Assembly (NCBI GenBank): GCA_029891345.1
Contig: CM057003.1
Span: forward strand, 13,990,709 to 14,054,708
Direction of reading: 5' to 3'
Origin: Dryococelus australis
Taxonomy: Eukaryota > Arthropoda > Insecta > Phasmatodea > Phasmatidae
DNA length: 64,000 nucleotides
The notes below the pieces were generated by a model, which was given only the letters and a program-made list of their open reading frames with translations, was not told the origin of the DNA and did no database searches. Positions 23,410-34,149 of this stretch are shown here, in pieces. The stretch's first letter is position 1; each line of letters begins with the position of its first letter. A program made the position numbers and the translations under genes.

Positions 23410-23639
23410 TATGCAAATATCACACATTTCATTTGACACGCCTTCCAAACTCAGAACCTGTAGTAAATATTCAGAGGCCTTGTGGCGTTTTTCCTAGTGT
23501 AATTGATAAACAAGAAAACTATATAGTTCTGTCTGTGGCAGCAGTCAGTGAGCAAGTGACTTTTGCTCAGAAGTAGATAAGCTATTCACCGTTAATTTTT
23601 AAGCAATTTTTAAGCCCCTCCCAGCTTGCAAAATAACCA

Positions 23640-24180
23640 AGAAATTTTAATTTTATTGCGGGCCTCAGACGTTAACATTCGAGAACTGTCAAGAGTTTAC
23701 ACTGGCTGTTTTCTCGAACTGGCCAGCTAAGGGCTTCGTGCCCCGGATGTGACGTCACATTGGCGCTGTCCGAATTCACAGCAAGGGCACATATGCACCC
23801 TACAATGTCCCCTTCAGCCACAGTCCGAGCAGCAACTTGCTGCTAGATGGTTTTATATTCGCAACTGTTTGAAATACTTAATTTGTTTGTGTTTTTTTTT
23901 TTTTTTTTGTGTTTACAAGTTCTGCACGGCCGCAGAAAACACTTGGAAACGTCACAGAAACAAAAGAAACTCGCATAGAGCCAAATTCGACGGAATAAAA
24001 CCCGATGTGGAAACGAACACAGTCGTCCGAATTAGGTAAGGAATGTATCTTCATGAAGGGAACAAGGGCTCGTGAAACGAGAAGGGATAAAGGGTAAGTG
24101 AACATGGGTACATTGCACTGAAATCGAACACATCCGCTGGGTTTATGAAACACAGGGCCAATTTTATATTAACAATTGGC
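23640..24180 (+). repeat. Dispersed repeat R, copy 1
   Basis: GTGACGTCACATTGGCGCTG, GTCCGAATTCACAG, then (after a T17 tract at 23893) GCAGAAAACACTTGG and AACGAACACAGTCGTCCG match the minus strand of 57.08-57.37 kb in the same order. In one frame both copies encode a similar AENT...K/R-rich peptide, but upstream the matching frames differ. The repeat may be an old retroelement piece; class unknown. Confidence 0.55.
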
Positions 24181-24209
24181 AACAGGATACAAATAAGCAG
24201 AAATAAATG

Positions 24210-24257
24210 TTTAGGCACGGCCTTAAAAAGTGTTCACTTTACCGTGAACAACCTGTA
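24210..24257 (-). mobile_element. MITE M1 end fragment
   Basis: CTTAAAAAGTGTTCACTTTACCGTGAACAACCTGTAG is one terminus of the M1 family. The rest of the element is not visible to the left. It abuts a hAT-like MITE. Confidence 0.6.
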
Positions 24258-24272
24258 GAGTACTTTGGAGAC

Positions 24273-24531
24273 TAGAGATGAGCTAAACCATTATTTCTCA
24301 TGAACATCCCATACCTGTTCCTGTCCCCGGTCGATACCTGTTATTGAGAATACCTGTTACGGGTAAGTAGTGTGCTAGACTGCGTTGTCCCACTATCTCA
24401 ACTTGTTCTCGAATACCTGTCTTTAGCCAAGTACTGGCCTGACAGGTATCTCCAGAAACTAGGAACAGGTATCTACTGTTCTCGCCCAATGCCTGTTGCC
24501 GATAACAGTATGAAAATAGTCCCCATCTTTA
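24273..24531. mobile_element. hAT-like MITE, 8-bp duplication T/GTGGAGAC
   Basis: Ends TAGAGATG and CATCTTTA, flanked by TTGGAGAC (24265-24272) and GTGGAGAC (24532-24539), 7 of 8 identical. The interior repeats ACCTGTT-type motifs in both orientations (ACCTGTTCCTG on the left, GGAACAGGT on the right), so the element can fold on itself. Length is 259 bp and there is no coding capacity. Confidence 0.7.
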
Positions 24532-24539
24532 GTGGAGAC

Positions 24540-25386
24540 TATCCAGCTTGGTATTATTTAAAACGCGAAATGATAACGTCTCGAGTAATAGGGTCTCTGA
24601 CAACACTGTGCCAGCTATTCTGAGCTAAATCTAGCTACTAGGGCAGTAGTCAATGAACAAATTCGAATGTGCCTAGCACTGGCATGGGAGAGAAGAAGCC
24701 GTGAAGGTCACAGGTTTTATAAAGGAGACCCTCTCTGGAATTACGATAACCGGCTTGAACTCCGAATCGTACTGATACTGCGGAGTTCCTGGTATATTCC
24801 AACATTCTTATCAGCTCTTCAAATAGCACTGAGTTCAGTTCGCATTTTCACTTCTACTTCAATATCAAACACGTTTTAAGGTATCTATGGATTCGGGATT
24901 AGGCGTGCGTCACAAGACAGTGCAGGCAATGATGAGTACGCTGTTATGAAAGCTAAAATATTTTCCACACTGCCAATAAAATAAATTGTATATACAAAGA
25001 AACTTTTGCTGAAATAAAAATAAAAAAACAGCGGTATTAGCAATAACAGAGGCATGTAGAGATACATTTACCGAGGCCGTGCAAGTAATTGCAGGAGCAA
25101 CCTCGATGGATATTTTAGCTGAACGCTACCGGAAGAAATGAATGGTAGGTCAGCATTTTTGGCAAAAAAATAAAGAAGGGGAAGAAGATCCCTAGAAATC
25201 TGGCAGGAGATGTGATACAAGTAGGAGAATGGGGGGGTCACTTACAACATTTCCCCAGATTATGGAGAGATATCGCCATGATTAAATTACAATTGATTAT
25301 CATCTTAGATAACGAGAGGAGTAGAGTAGTGTGTCGTCATCTGGCGCAATTCTTTTTAAATAATAACTATGCGTCTTTGCTGTCGC
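24540..25386. other. Unassigned stretch
   Basis: Mostly AT-rich, no recognised repeat or gene. It ends in a 17-G tract at 25388-25404. Confidence 0.4.
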
Positions 25387-25463
25387 CGGGGGGGGGGGGG
25401 GGGGTCGTCGTCGTCCTCGGCTAGACTCGGAGGTCCTCGGCGATCTTCGGCTTGACTCGGACG

Positions 25464-25567
25464 AACTCAGCAGTCTTCGAATCGACTCGGATGATCATGG
25501 AAGCTGACAACTTCGCGAATCGAAGGTTCCCGAGCCTATCCGAGTCGATCTGAAGACTGCTGAGATA
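25464..25567. repeat. Imperfect inverted repeat (hairpin)
   Basis: CTCAGCAGTCTTCGAATCGA near 25466 pairs with the complement TCGATCTGAAGACTGCTGAG ending near 25564, around a loop of about 45 bp. Direct copies of GACTCGGA-like words lie to the left (25425-25500). This is DNA or RNA secondary structure of unknown role. Confidence 0.7.
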
Positions 25568-26856
25568 ATTCACGACGCGTTGACAGAGGCCGGACGCGAC
25601 GGCGGCAGCACGTGACCCCGGACCGCGCGCTGTCAAGCAGCGTGTAGCTCTAGATGCATATGTCCCCGAGGACATATGCTACTTTAGGCTATATTTAGGA
25701 TATTATTATAGGTCAATTAGGCTAGCTTAATATGTCTTTTCATCCACAGGCCCTTGCCGTATTTTAATGTTCTAGTAAAAACCGGTAACAGCCAGCCCTG
25801 CTGACACTTACTGGCAGCTCACTTTCTCTCCTTTAATTTTCAGGTTCGCAGAAGAGATCGGGGGAAGAGGCCCAATAGCGCCATTCCCCTCACCAGAGAG
25901 GCTCCCAAACACCTCTCTGGCTACTGCCGGCATCAAGTTACAGAACTATACAGACCCCGTCCCCTCTCTACTAGTCTTTTCTACTCTACTAACCAAGAGC
26001 ATGTCCCCAAACACTCTGTCTCCTGTAGCATTCTATTTAATTTTATTAAACTGAATTCATAAAATAATTTTGAAATTTTTACTTCTCTGTAGCAAGGGTT
26101 TTTACGTCTCTCTCGACGGCTTTTCCCTTGCTCTTCCTAGGTAAGACTAGCTCTAAGTACGCTCAGGGAGGTAGTCATGGCCCCAAAGTGCAGGCCATGG
26201 CTGCCCAATCCCTCTTTGCCGCGATGCATGTCTCCTTGCATGATTTCCCTTCCTTGTGGGCGTAAGGGGTTAGCCCTGAGACGCAATAAAATCCTGCCCT
26301 ACCTTCGGGCCTTAACTTCACATAACACTTAGAACTAAGGTAGTTTAGAAAAAAAAGCCGCGTGAAGCAGACGTCGTCTGGCGCGAGCATGGCGGTAATA
26401 GATGATGGAGTGGCAACAGCCTATCTTCTCCACGTTTATCAAGTGAAGCCGATGCCTTGTCAGCTTCTTTCAACTGCGCATACGCAGACAGATTTTTTTT
26501 GTCAGCAGCCATATTACGAGTGGCAAAATTTACATCGTGCATCGGTACCAGTGACGTAATTATTGCGTTTCATGTTTTCAAATGTACGTGGCCAAAATAT
26601 GCCTGTGCATCAAAATGCTGTACAGTATTTTGCCACTATGCGGTATTAATTAAATGAAAAACACGCCCATTTAACTACATGTTAAATATGCACCTTCATG
26701 CCACTACTAGCCCCTGCCCTTGTATTTCATTATCGTCTGCTGCCCGGCTTCACTTTAGTGTCTCGACTTCCACTCCATAGTCTAAAGCTCCTTACACAAT
26801 TGAAAGCTTTAGTATTTGACTTTAAGTTTTCTTTCCTCTGACGAAACCACCAATAC
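25568..26856. other. Unassigned; pyrimidine-rich segment looks transcribed
   Basis: 25840-26340 is unusually pyrimidine-rich and ordered. It contains TTTCAGGTTCGCAG (splice-acceptor-like) at about 25838 and AATAAA at 26286. That could be a retroelement 3' end or a host non-coding exon. I see no protein domain on either strand. Confidence 0.25.
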
Positions 26857-26864
26857 ACAATAAA

Positions 26865-27150
26865 TAGAGCCACGAGTATTTCGCAAATTCATCCGCAGAC
26901 AAGGTAGACTCCAAACACTTGTTCTTTTCTCTTACTGTTGTGATTGGATGGCAGTTTTTTAGACACGCCCCGTTTAACTGCGAGCCAGTAATAAGCAGGA
27001 AAGAGTTTTGTAAATGTGTGTCTAACAGTCCTGTACAGAGGCCTCACTTGATAACAGCAACCAATAAGCAAACGATAGTGTCTCGAGTGTGTAGAGGGCT
27101 GTCAAGCCTAGCTTACTGGCAACTCAATCCGCGAAATACTCGGGGCTCTA
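26865..27150. mobile_element. hAT-like MITE with perfect 8-bp duplication ACAATAAA
   Basis: Terminal inverted repeats TAGAGCCACGAGTATTTCGC and GCGAAATACTCGGGGCTCTA, one mismatch in 20. Both sides carry ACAATAAA (26857-26864 and 27151-27158). Length is 286 bp. The interior has GATTGGATGG, GAGCCAGTAATAAG and CAACCAATAAGC. This is the cleanest hAT-class insertion in the window. Confidence 0.9.
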
Positions 27151-27159
27151 ACAATAAAT

Positions 27160-27975
27160 TTGCTAAGTCAGAGTTCAGACAATTGAACATCTGTTCTGCC
27201 AGCTTCGTAAAAATGTGCATCTTGTTAAGTAAATAATTACTATACTATCCAGGAATGCATTTTACGCGCCTTTTATTAACATAGTGTAATAATTTATATT
27301 AACAGTTTATTTCAAAACTAATTTGTTTGTACTTGCAAATTCATATATTTCCCCTTCGCATTATATTTGTTTGTTATTTATTTAATTTAAGACGAGCTTT
27401 TTTTTTTAATATACCGAGATTAAAATCGCCCTACAGTAAAATAACGCACTTTCCAAATAACCTCTGATAGATTCTCGGCAAAATGGCTGCTTGACTTGGA
27501 ATTTAAATTTCAACTTTTCGAAATCGTAAAGTCAAGGGTGCTTGACTTTGCCTTTGACAGTTCCATCGTGTCAAGCTACGTAAGAAACAACATGTCGGAA
27601 AGCAAACGTAAAGTCAAATGTTGAAGTTTTCAATCGTGTAAGGGCCTTAATGCCTCCATGACCGCGAGCCGACGAGAGAGATCGCACAGCGGACAACTGC
27701 TACTTTGACACGACGCCTGGACTGCACCGACTTCCAGGAACTGCCGCGACTGCAAAGAGCGTGCGCCCTTCTCCAGCCAGCCGTCTGGAGGCCTCCACGC
27801 CCCCTCCCCTTTTCAATCTCACTCTCTATCTCTCTCTATCTCTCTCTCCGTCTCTCTCCAGTCTTACGTAGTTGCACACGTCGCGCCACCAGACGAAGCG
27901 GTGACCACATTTGCGGCTGACATCGCGCCACTTTCATCGTCGTCAGTCGCAGTTACCCTCGATAACTGGTCATTA
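27160..27975. other. Unassigned; contains (CTCTAT)n-like tract
   Basis: AT-rich to 27620, then GC-richer with a pyrimidine tract at 27818-27862. ORF 27705-27920 spans this simple sequence and is not supported. Confidence 0.4.
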
Positions 27976-28185
27976 TAGCCCATTCACTGTTACTTCCATA
28001 TTTTCTTCTTCCACGTTATTCCTCCGCCTCGTGCAAACAAAGCTTAATCAAGTCTAGAAAATCACACCAAAGGGACAACGCTCCACATTCGTGCACACTC
28101 ATCGTAATAGCATTTTGCATAAGAACTATTTTTTACTAGGCGTTATCAACACACATATTTTCTCTATGCATTATAGGTTGACGTT
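27976..28185 (+). mobile_element. MITE family F2 copy
   Basis: Begins TATAGCCCATTCACTGTTAC and continues TATTCCTCCGCCTCGTGCAA, ACAAAGCTTAATCAAG, GGACAACGCTCCACATTCG and GAACTATTTTTTACTAGGCG. The same blocks occur at 29.22 and 29.81 kb. The right inverted end was not located. Confidence 0.65.
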
Positions 28186-28939
28186 AATACGCTCACATCT
28201 TTGAACATAGCTGACCCATAAGGTAGAAGTAGCTTAAGCTCAGCACCGCGGCACCATGATGAAAGTGTTAAAGGCGGGGTGGTATCGTTGCACCTTGTAC
28301 TAATTAGTTTCTATTTGTAAATTACTCTTAAGGCTTGATATTAAAGTTCAAACCTTGATGTTACCTACAGGACAAAATTACAGAATTCATGAAACTAGAA
28401 TTGGCAGAGTTCAGTATATATTTCCTCACGTGAAATTGAAGAAGGATGAGTGATGAGTAACTCTTTATTCCGGTTACACGTGCAACAAAACAACATACAT
28501 ACAAATATTGTGTGCTTAAAATTATATATATATATATATATCTGTGTGTGTGTGTGTTACGAAATGTCACATGTCCTGACAATCCTGGTATTCAAAAATT
28601 ATCTGATAACTGATAAATAATTTTCGGTGACACAGGAATAAATCCAAAATGAAAAGGATGCTGCTTATCCTTATGATCAGGAGGGATATCTCCATCGAAA
28701 AGTCCGTTTTTCGCTGTTTGGAGTCGCGGAGACTGTGTGCTACGGCCGGGAGGCGTGCACCGGAAATTCCTCTGCACAGGGAAGACCGACGGGGGGGGGG
28801 GGGGGGGGGGGAAAGTACGAAGCTGCAATGGCGGAGCTTACAGTCGCGGCAGATGATGACTCCATTGTGCGTCACAGATTTCATTTTCCCCGTTTTCATT
28901 GTCCAGAATTTGGACAGTGAGGGCCCGGAGCAATAGAGC
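28186..28939. other. Unassigned; microsatellites and a 21-G tract
   Basis: (TA)n/(TG)n at 28524-28556 and 21 consecutive G at 28791-28811. ORFs crossing the G tract encode poly-Gly or poly-Pro and are not genes. Confidence 0.5.
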
Positions 28940-29222
28940 AGACGAGTTCCCAGAGGCGAAATGGTACGGGCGGTTTTTCCGATGTGGGCGTGCCCTTTCG
29001 ATGATTGGCGGCGTCAGGAGTTGGGAACGCGTCTTGAGTCTGATTGGTTAATAAGTCTCACGAAAGGTTCCCTATTGGCCGGACTGCCAGCTGGCAAGTA
29101 AACTACCTGTGGCGCTGATTGGTGAACGGCATTATGACATGTTCTCCGGATAGCGAAGCCATTTTGCTGGCGTGTGGGGACAAGGGGTCTCGTAATGAGC
29201 GGCTGTTTCATATTTGCATAAT
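28940..29222 (+). repeat. Repeat G, uninterrupted copy
   Basis: Contains GATGTGGGCGTGCCC, GCGTCTTGAGTCTGATTGG, GGTTCCCTATTGGCCG and GCGCTGATTGGTGAACG, collinear with the split copy at 4.5/6.5 kb and the inverted copy at 34.2 kb. An F2 MITE starts at its right edge. Confidence 0.6.
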
Positions 29223-29440
29223 CCGTTCACGGTTACTTTACACATTTCTGAAAATCCGTTAAATATCTACTTCCAGGATGTTCCGCAGCCTCGTGAAAAT
29301 TAAGCTTAACTAAACACGTAAGGACAACGCACTGCATTTTTACGCACTCGGTTGTAGTAATATTTTGCATGAGAACTATTTCTTACTAGGCGTTACCTCA
29401 AGCATGTTTTCTCACTCTTTTTATTAATATTATTTATAAA
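29218..29440 (+). mobile_element. MITE family F2 copy
   Basis: ATAATCCGTTCACGGTTACT, then GGACAACGCACTGCAT, GCACTCGGTTGTAGTAATAT and TTCTTACTAGGCGTTA, collinear with the copies at 27.98 and 29.81 kb. Confidence 0.65.
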
Positions 29441-29809
29441 TGAAGCATTATAATTTATTAATAAAACAAAAATTATATTTCAATTTAACAAAAAAAAGGC
29501 ACTCTTGTGTAAACACAAGTATAAGACGCTTCTGATACATGGCATATTTAAGAAATAACTAAACATGTCGTACATGGTGTGATTTCTCAAAGGTTTGATT
29601 CAAAAAGTGTGTAGAAACTACGAATTGGCTATATAACCGAACACAAAGCCTACAGCCCGTTGGTCGTGACAACGGAAACGTTGTGTCGGCTTAAGTATCT
29701 CACGTATCGTAACATTTATTTCCTTGCAAAACCTGAAAACGTAAACTGAAGCGGGTCTAAAGCAAAAAATAAATAAATAAATCGAGGAACCCGCAAAATC
29801 AGTGTAATG

Positions 29810-30450
29810 TTCCATTCACGGTTACTTCCAACTTTTCTGAAGTTCTGCTTTCAGTTTATTCCTCCGCCTCATGCAAACAAAGCTTAACCAAGTCTACAAA
29901 ACTGCACTGATAGGACAACGCACCCTGCATTCCTGCGCACTCAATTTAAAGGCTGTTCACGATAAAGTGAGCACTTTGGAAATGAACCTTAGAAAAAAAG
30001 TGACTGCCTTACATGCATATATTTTAATGGCGCACTGTGTGACATTTACACAGTAAATTTGGTTATGATGGAGGAAAAGTAGTTCCATATCTTAACGTCG
30101 AATAAAAAGTGTTTTATGTAACAATTTGTGATAACTCAAAATATTATTTCTCTCGCTTTCTATTTTTTAATGCATCGAAATGTAAAAATGAGCAGATGTG
30201 TAAAATATTTACTTTCCTAATAATTTCAAAGTTTCACCTTATCGACGTATGAATAAAGTGACGAGGTCCATGGCAATGATAATTTTACATAAGGCGGCAT
30301 AATACACAACGTGCATACAAGCAGATCGTAAGCAGGGCTTTTAAAAGTGCTCATTTTACCGTGAACAGCCTATAATAACATTCTGTACGAGACCTATGTC
30401 TTACTAGGCATTACTAGCACGCCTATTTCCTCTCTGTTTTTTAATTAATT
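29810..30450 (+). mobile_element. MITE family F2 copy split by an M1 MITE
   Basis: The left part (29810-29947) runs from CCATTCACGGTTAC to GCGCACTCAATT. The right part (30375-30450) continues with ACATTCTGTACGAGACC and CTTACTAGGCATTAC. Those blocks are contiguous in the copy at 29.22 kb. The break holds a complete M1 element, so M1 moved after F2. Confidence 0.75.
29948..30374 (-). mobile_element. MITE family M1, long form, nested in F2
   Basis: Ends AGGCTGTTCACGATAAAGTG and complement TATAGGCTGTTCACGGTAAA. The interior is the reverse complement of the 7.3-kb copy (for example GTCACTTTATTCATACG and GCCATGG on the minus strand). The junctions are compatible with a TA target. Confidence 0.85.
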
Positions 30451-30489
30451 AAAAATTAATAATTAAAACTTATAGCTAGTACACAAAGT

Positions 30490-31045
30490 ATAGATGACGG
30501 TTTATCGCGGGAAAAGTTGACTGTTAGCTAGGATTCAACATACTGTACACATGTCCGACAGTTTTCTTTACTTATTGGCTGTCATGCATGTATGAAGCTA
30601 CTATCCAATTTCACTGGGCTAATGAGGATTGGGACACTATAAGGCAGAACGTTAGTGGCTGGTATGCAATCAACTTAGACAGGTTAAAACCTTGTCCATG
30701 CAATCACAAAAGAATAAACTAGCTAGTTTGTTATCGATAGCGATAGGAAAAATTGGCGAGTTCAATGACCTGTAGGCTAGACTCCACAGTCATGTGTATT
30801 CTCGAGCCTGAGTGAGATGTTTTTGTTTATTGGCTGCTGCCCCATACAGTATCCAGTGTTAGTTCACACCTGGCAGTATGGCACTCGCTACTTGTTTCCT
30901 TGCAAGTCTGCTATTGGCTCAGAGTCGTCCAGGGCGTGTCTAATAAACTGCGATCCAATTGCAAAGTCAACTTCAGTGCACACGTGTTTGACGTCTATCT
31001 TGTCCTGAAATGAACTCGCGAAATGTTCCTATCCCTAGTTATCGA
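30490..31045. mobile_element. CCAAT-rich MITE-like repeat, compound
   Basis: The left end TAGATGACGGTTTATCGCGG and the right end complement TAACTAGGGATAGGAACATT resemble the ends of the copies at 46.3 and 49.1 kb. The second half (30770-31045) is matched inverted at 54.28-54.48 kb: GACTCCACAGTC, GTTTATTGGCTGCTGCC, TGCAAGTCTGCTATTGGCTC. It is probably two related elements joined or nested. No coding is seen. Confidence 0.55.
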
Positions 31046-31442
31046 AAATATGTTGGGTCAAAATTTTTTTGAGATTTTATATTATCTGTTAATATAAACG
31101 AAATTTTTTATTTAAGCAGAAATGAGATATTTTTTTGCTAACAGAACATTAAAGCGCTTGTGATACATGGCTTAGTTAGGAAACAACCAGACACGCTACA
31201 AATTAGGGCCGGTTTCACCAACGAAGATTAACTTTTCGGAAAATCGAGATAATTTTATCCAGATGAGAGGTTTAGCTTCGATTTTAATCTCGATAGTGTT
31301 GGGCGTGTTTCACCACGTTTAATCGCCGTCGAGAATACATCGTAAAATTATCTCTATATTCTGACTTAATCGCGATTTCTCTTGGTAAACATTAGAGATT
31401 TTGTTTTGAGCAAGTACGGAGAGATCATTTTTTGAGAAAATT

Positions 31443-32175
31443 ATGGCAAGTCGTGAAGGTATTTTGGTCGTAAGGAAACAGCTAAGCAGAAATTTTTCAT
31501 TCCACGAAAAACACATTTTGTTAGAGTTGGTAACAGAACATTTCGATATCACTGAAGATAAGCGAACTGATGCTGTGACACCACAAAATGAAATCGAAAC
31601 ACTGGCGAACGATTGTGAATAGTTTCAATCGTACATCTCGCAATTACTTCAGGACAGCAAACGACTTGAAGGCGGTGTCGGATAACCTAAAAAAAACACA
31701 TGCAAAAAAACTATATAGACGAACGTGTCCATGCTAAGGGGTCAAGTGTGTTCTGCCCTCCAAATAGCCACCCACGATCACTGTATACTGCCACCAGTAA
31801 AGCCAGCGGGATGTCATTCCAGTAGAGACTCGGTTGTCATAAACACAGCTCAGATGTGTAACACTGCAAATACATCAGATAACTATGCCTCGACTGGGTC
31901 CGATGGTTGGAGGACAGTCTGCCAGCCAAGCGAGAAACCGTATGGCCATATCTCCCTGGACTAGCAAACGACGACCAGCAATGCACTCAAAACAAAGACG
32001 CTGAAGTAAGTGCCCGGCATAGAGCAAAAATTGAGTTAATTGAGGAAACGAGGCAATAAAAGAGATTCGTCAACTAAAGTTACAACAGGAACAAGAAATA
32101 ACTAAACAGGAGAAGCTTCAAACAGAGTTCTTAACTTTGCAGATTCCAAAACTAAAGGCAGAACTAAGGAACTAA
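31443..32175 (+). pseudogene. Myb/SANT-like DNA-binding protein of Harbinger element
   Basis: The ATG at 31443 opens a 59-codon frame with FSFHEKHILLELVTEHFD and KRTDAVTP, the first helices of the Myb/SANT-like domain (zeste-like type) found in Harbinger elements. A TAG at 31620 and a frameshift follow. The next frame gives DLKAVSDNLKKTHAKKLYR (31650-31725), the recognition-helix end of the same domain. The C-terminal tail (about 32060-32175) is a Gln/Glu/Lys-rich coiled coil ending in a stop at 32173-32175. In intact relatives this protein helps the transposase bind DNA. This copy is broken. Confidence 0.75.
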
Positions 32176-32391
32176 TGTGTTATCTGTTGTTGTTTAGTTT
32201 GCAACATCTGTTTTTTGAGTATATTCAGAGACATTTTCAATTAAAAACACTACTGCTGTTTGTCACTTTCTTGATTTGAATTAGGCCTACAAAAGTAACT
32301 TATTTATTTTACATTTATAGTTGTACTGAAGGAAAAAAAAAAATAAAGCTATATAGTTTTTGACAATCACGTGTTTGACTCAAACAGACAA

Positions 32392-32546
32392 TCATGTGTT
32401 TGACGTAAGACGAAAGTGTACTATAACCTCCTCATCATAAAGTTCAAAATAATTTATTCTTTCACGTAAAATCGCGGACTACGAACAATAAAAGCCTCGT
32501 CATCACTTTCCTCTTCAAAAATTAAATTGTACATATCCAGAGCCAT
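32392..32546 (-). pseudogene. Harbinger transposase N-terminal remnant
   Basis: The minus-strand ATG at 32546 starts a peptide rich in acidic residues, then SPRFY. One frameshift later it gives ERINYFELYDEEVIVHFRL. A Pro-Arg/Lys-x-Tyr segment followed by R-x-N-x-F-x-x-(Y/L) and FR(L) is the usual N-terminal signature of Harbinger transposases. The sequence then stops at 32392-32394. The DDE domain (normally more than 200 residues further) is absent, which explains the short element. Confidence 0.6.
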
Positions 32547-33079
32547 TTTATCTTTATTCTCGATGTAGTAACTTTGCCCTCTCGTCACCTGCCCAAAGCA
32601 TTTGTTTATGTTTTAAAGTTTAATCGCGATAATGTGACTTAACCCATTCAGACCCAGTATACACATTTGTGTACATTACGCACGTGTAGGTAATTTTTGG
32701 TCTGTACTACACACTGCAAGTCACAATGACGAATGCTCTTACATTTGGATAAATGATTCGCAAACCGTCTTACTGGTCTAGGTTATAATTGGTTCTTATA
32801 ACTGTAGCAGAACTTATAGCCTACAGCTGACAAGAAGTGCTGTGTCGATTTACGTACAGCACGCGTCATAAAAGTTTTGGTTTGTAACTCATGAAACCGT
32901 AAGTTAAATTAGGTCTGAAAGTGTTAAACCACCAAAATCGGCGGGTTAATACGTTATCTAGATATTCAGAGAAAATCGATTTTAATGTGCATGTTGGAAA
33001 AATAAAATACCGATAATCGAGATTATCTGTCAGTTAAACTCGATAAACTATCATCTCGCGTGGTGAAACCGGCCCTTAA

Positions 33080-33290
33080 AGGAATATATTTGCAAGGAAG
33101 TTCACAAACAAGAGGAGGCTTGGGATGGAAAGGAAGTTAAGTGATATTCGGTGTGATGAATCAATAGACTGTACAACTATACCGAAGTAAAAATCTTTCT
33201 GTCTGCATCAGCAACTAAAAAAAAAAAAGAGTGACAGTTATAAACAACTTGAACGTCTAACACATACGTGGCTCACTGAGCTTGTGAATT
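33080..33290. other. Spacer between Harbinger element and SINE
   Basis: AT-rich with a 12-A run at 33217-33228. Nothing else seen. Confidence 0.5.
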
Positions 33291-33294
33291 TTTT

Positions 33295-33445
33295 CTGTCC
33301 GCCTACGTGGTGTATAGTGGGCAGATTCTTGCCTGTCACCTGGGGATCCGGGTTCGGTTCTCGGAACCACCTCTTGGAATTTCTCAAGCGGTTGGCGGGT
33401 CTATCTCGCCTACATACTGCGGAAGGCGATGACATCAGTGGCGTA
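33295..33445 (+). mobile_element. SINE family S2 copy
   Basis: tRNA-like head with B-box-like GGGTTCGGTTCTCGG (near 33350), then TTGGAATTTCTCAAGCGGTT and CTGCGGAAGGCGATGA. A second copy at 60.32 kb shares head, TTTTCCAAGTGGTTG and CTGCAGAACGCAATGAAAAC. No poly(A) tail is evident. Confidence 0.6.
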
Positions 33446-33780
33446 CGCAGGCACATTTTTCGGAAGGGGCAGTCGAAAGGCTTGGAGAAATTTTTTGTGG
33501 TAAGGGGAAGGTATTACTATCAATATTGGAGACTTAATTGTTGGCTTTTAAGGTTAACGTATAGCAGTAATTAAGTTGTGTTCCTCTGACACTAAATAAT
33601 TTGTTAGAACGTAACGTGTAAACTGCTCTGTAAATACATACCAAACACTTAATTTTATGTAGCTGCCACACCATTTCAATCATAAAAATTAAAAAGACAT
33701 ATTTATTGGTTTTATCATACAAAGCCAACGACTCAAGGAAGTTACTTTTGAATCCGACAATATCGTATAATATGATAACT

Positions 33781-34064
33781 ATAGGGACATCAGGTTTCCG
33801 TGAAAAGATTTCCCGAACACCTGTGTTTCATAACATTTTAGCTCAGCTCCACTTTCTTGATTGAATGATTTGTGCGTTACGCGTCCTAACCGTCTGTACT
33901 CGCGAATCACAGACACACGATACAGGAGAAACTTATTACGAATGACCAGCCAAGTAAGAACAAAGACACGCGACCAATAAGCGAAAGAACATTCCTGGTG
34001 TACCCGTAGGGTGTTGAAATCTAACACGCGCGGAAATATTTTCGCGAAATCCGCGTGTCCTTAG
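33781..34064. mobile_element. hAT-like MITE with perfect 8-bp duplication TGATAACT
   Basis: Flanked by TGATAACT at 33773-33780 and 34065-34072. Ends ATAGGGACATCAGG and complement CTAAGGACACGCGG. Length is 284 bp. Internal motifs GCGAATCACAGACACACGA, CAGCCAAGTAAGAAC and GCGACCAATAAGC recur at 34.75 and 50.93 kb. No coding. Confidence 0.85.
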
Positions 34065-34149
34065 TGATAACTATCCAAACATTCGGTTTCTCGGGGAAGG
34101 TGATCGCCCCTATTGTCCTTCCTTGCTTACACCCCTGAAACGCACAGAG

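Larger units (their letters stand above)
31206..33075. mobile_element. PIF/Harbinger DNA transposon (internally deleted)
   Basis: Terminal inverted repeats GGGCCGGTTTCACCA at the left and TGGTGAAACCGGCCC at the right, with TTA on both sides (31203-31205 and 33076-33078). A three-base TTA/TAA target with these ends is typical of PIF/Harbinger. Length is 1870 bp. It holds a Myb/SANT-like gene remnant on the plus strand and only the start of a transposase on the minus strand. The usual convergent two-gene layout is visible, but the DDE catalytic part is missing. Confidence 0.85.

Noticed and set aside
25838-26290. A terminal exon with splice acceptor and AATAAA
   Set aside because: Only single short signals support it. 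There is no open frame with a domain, and it may be a retroelement tail.
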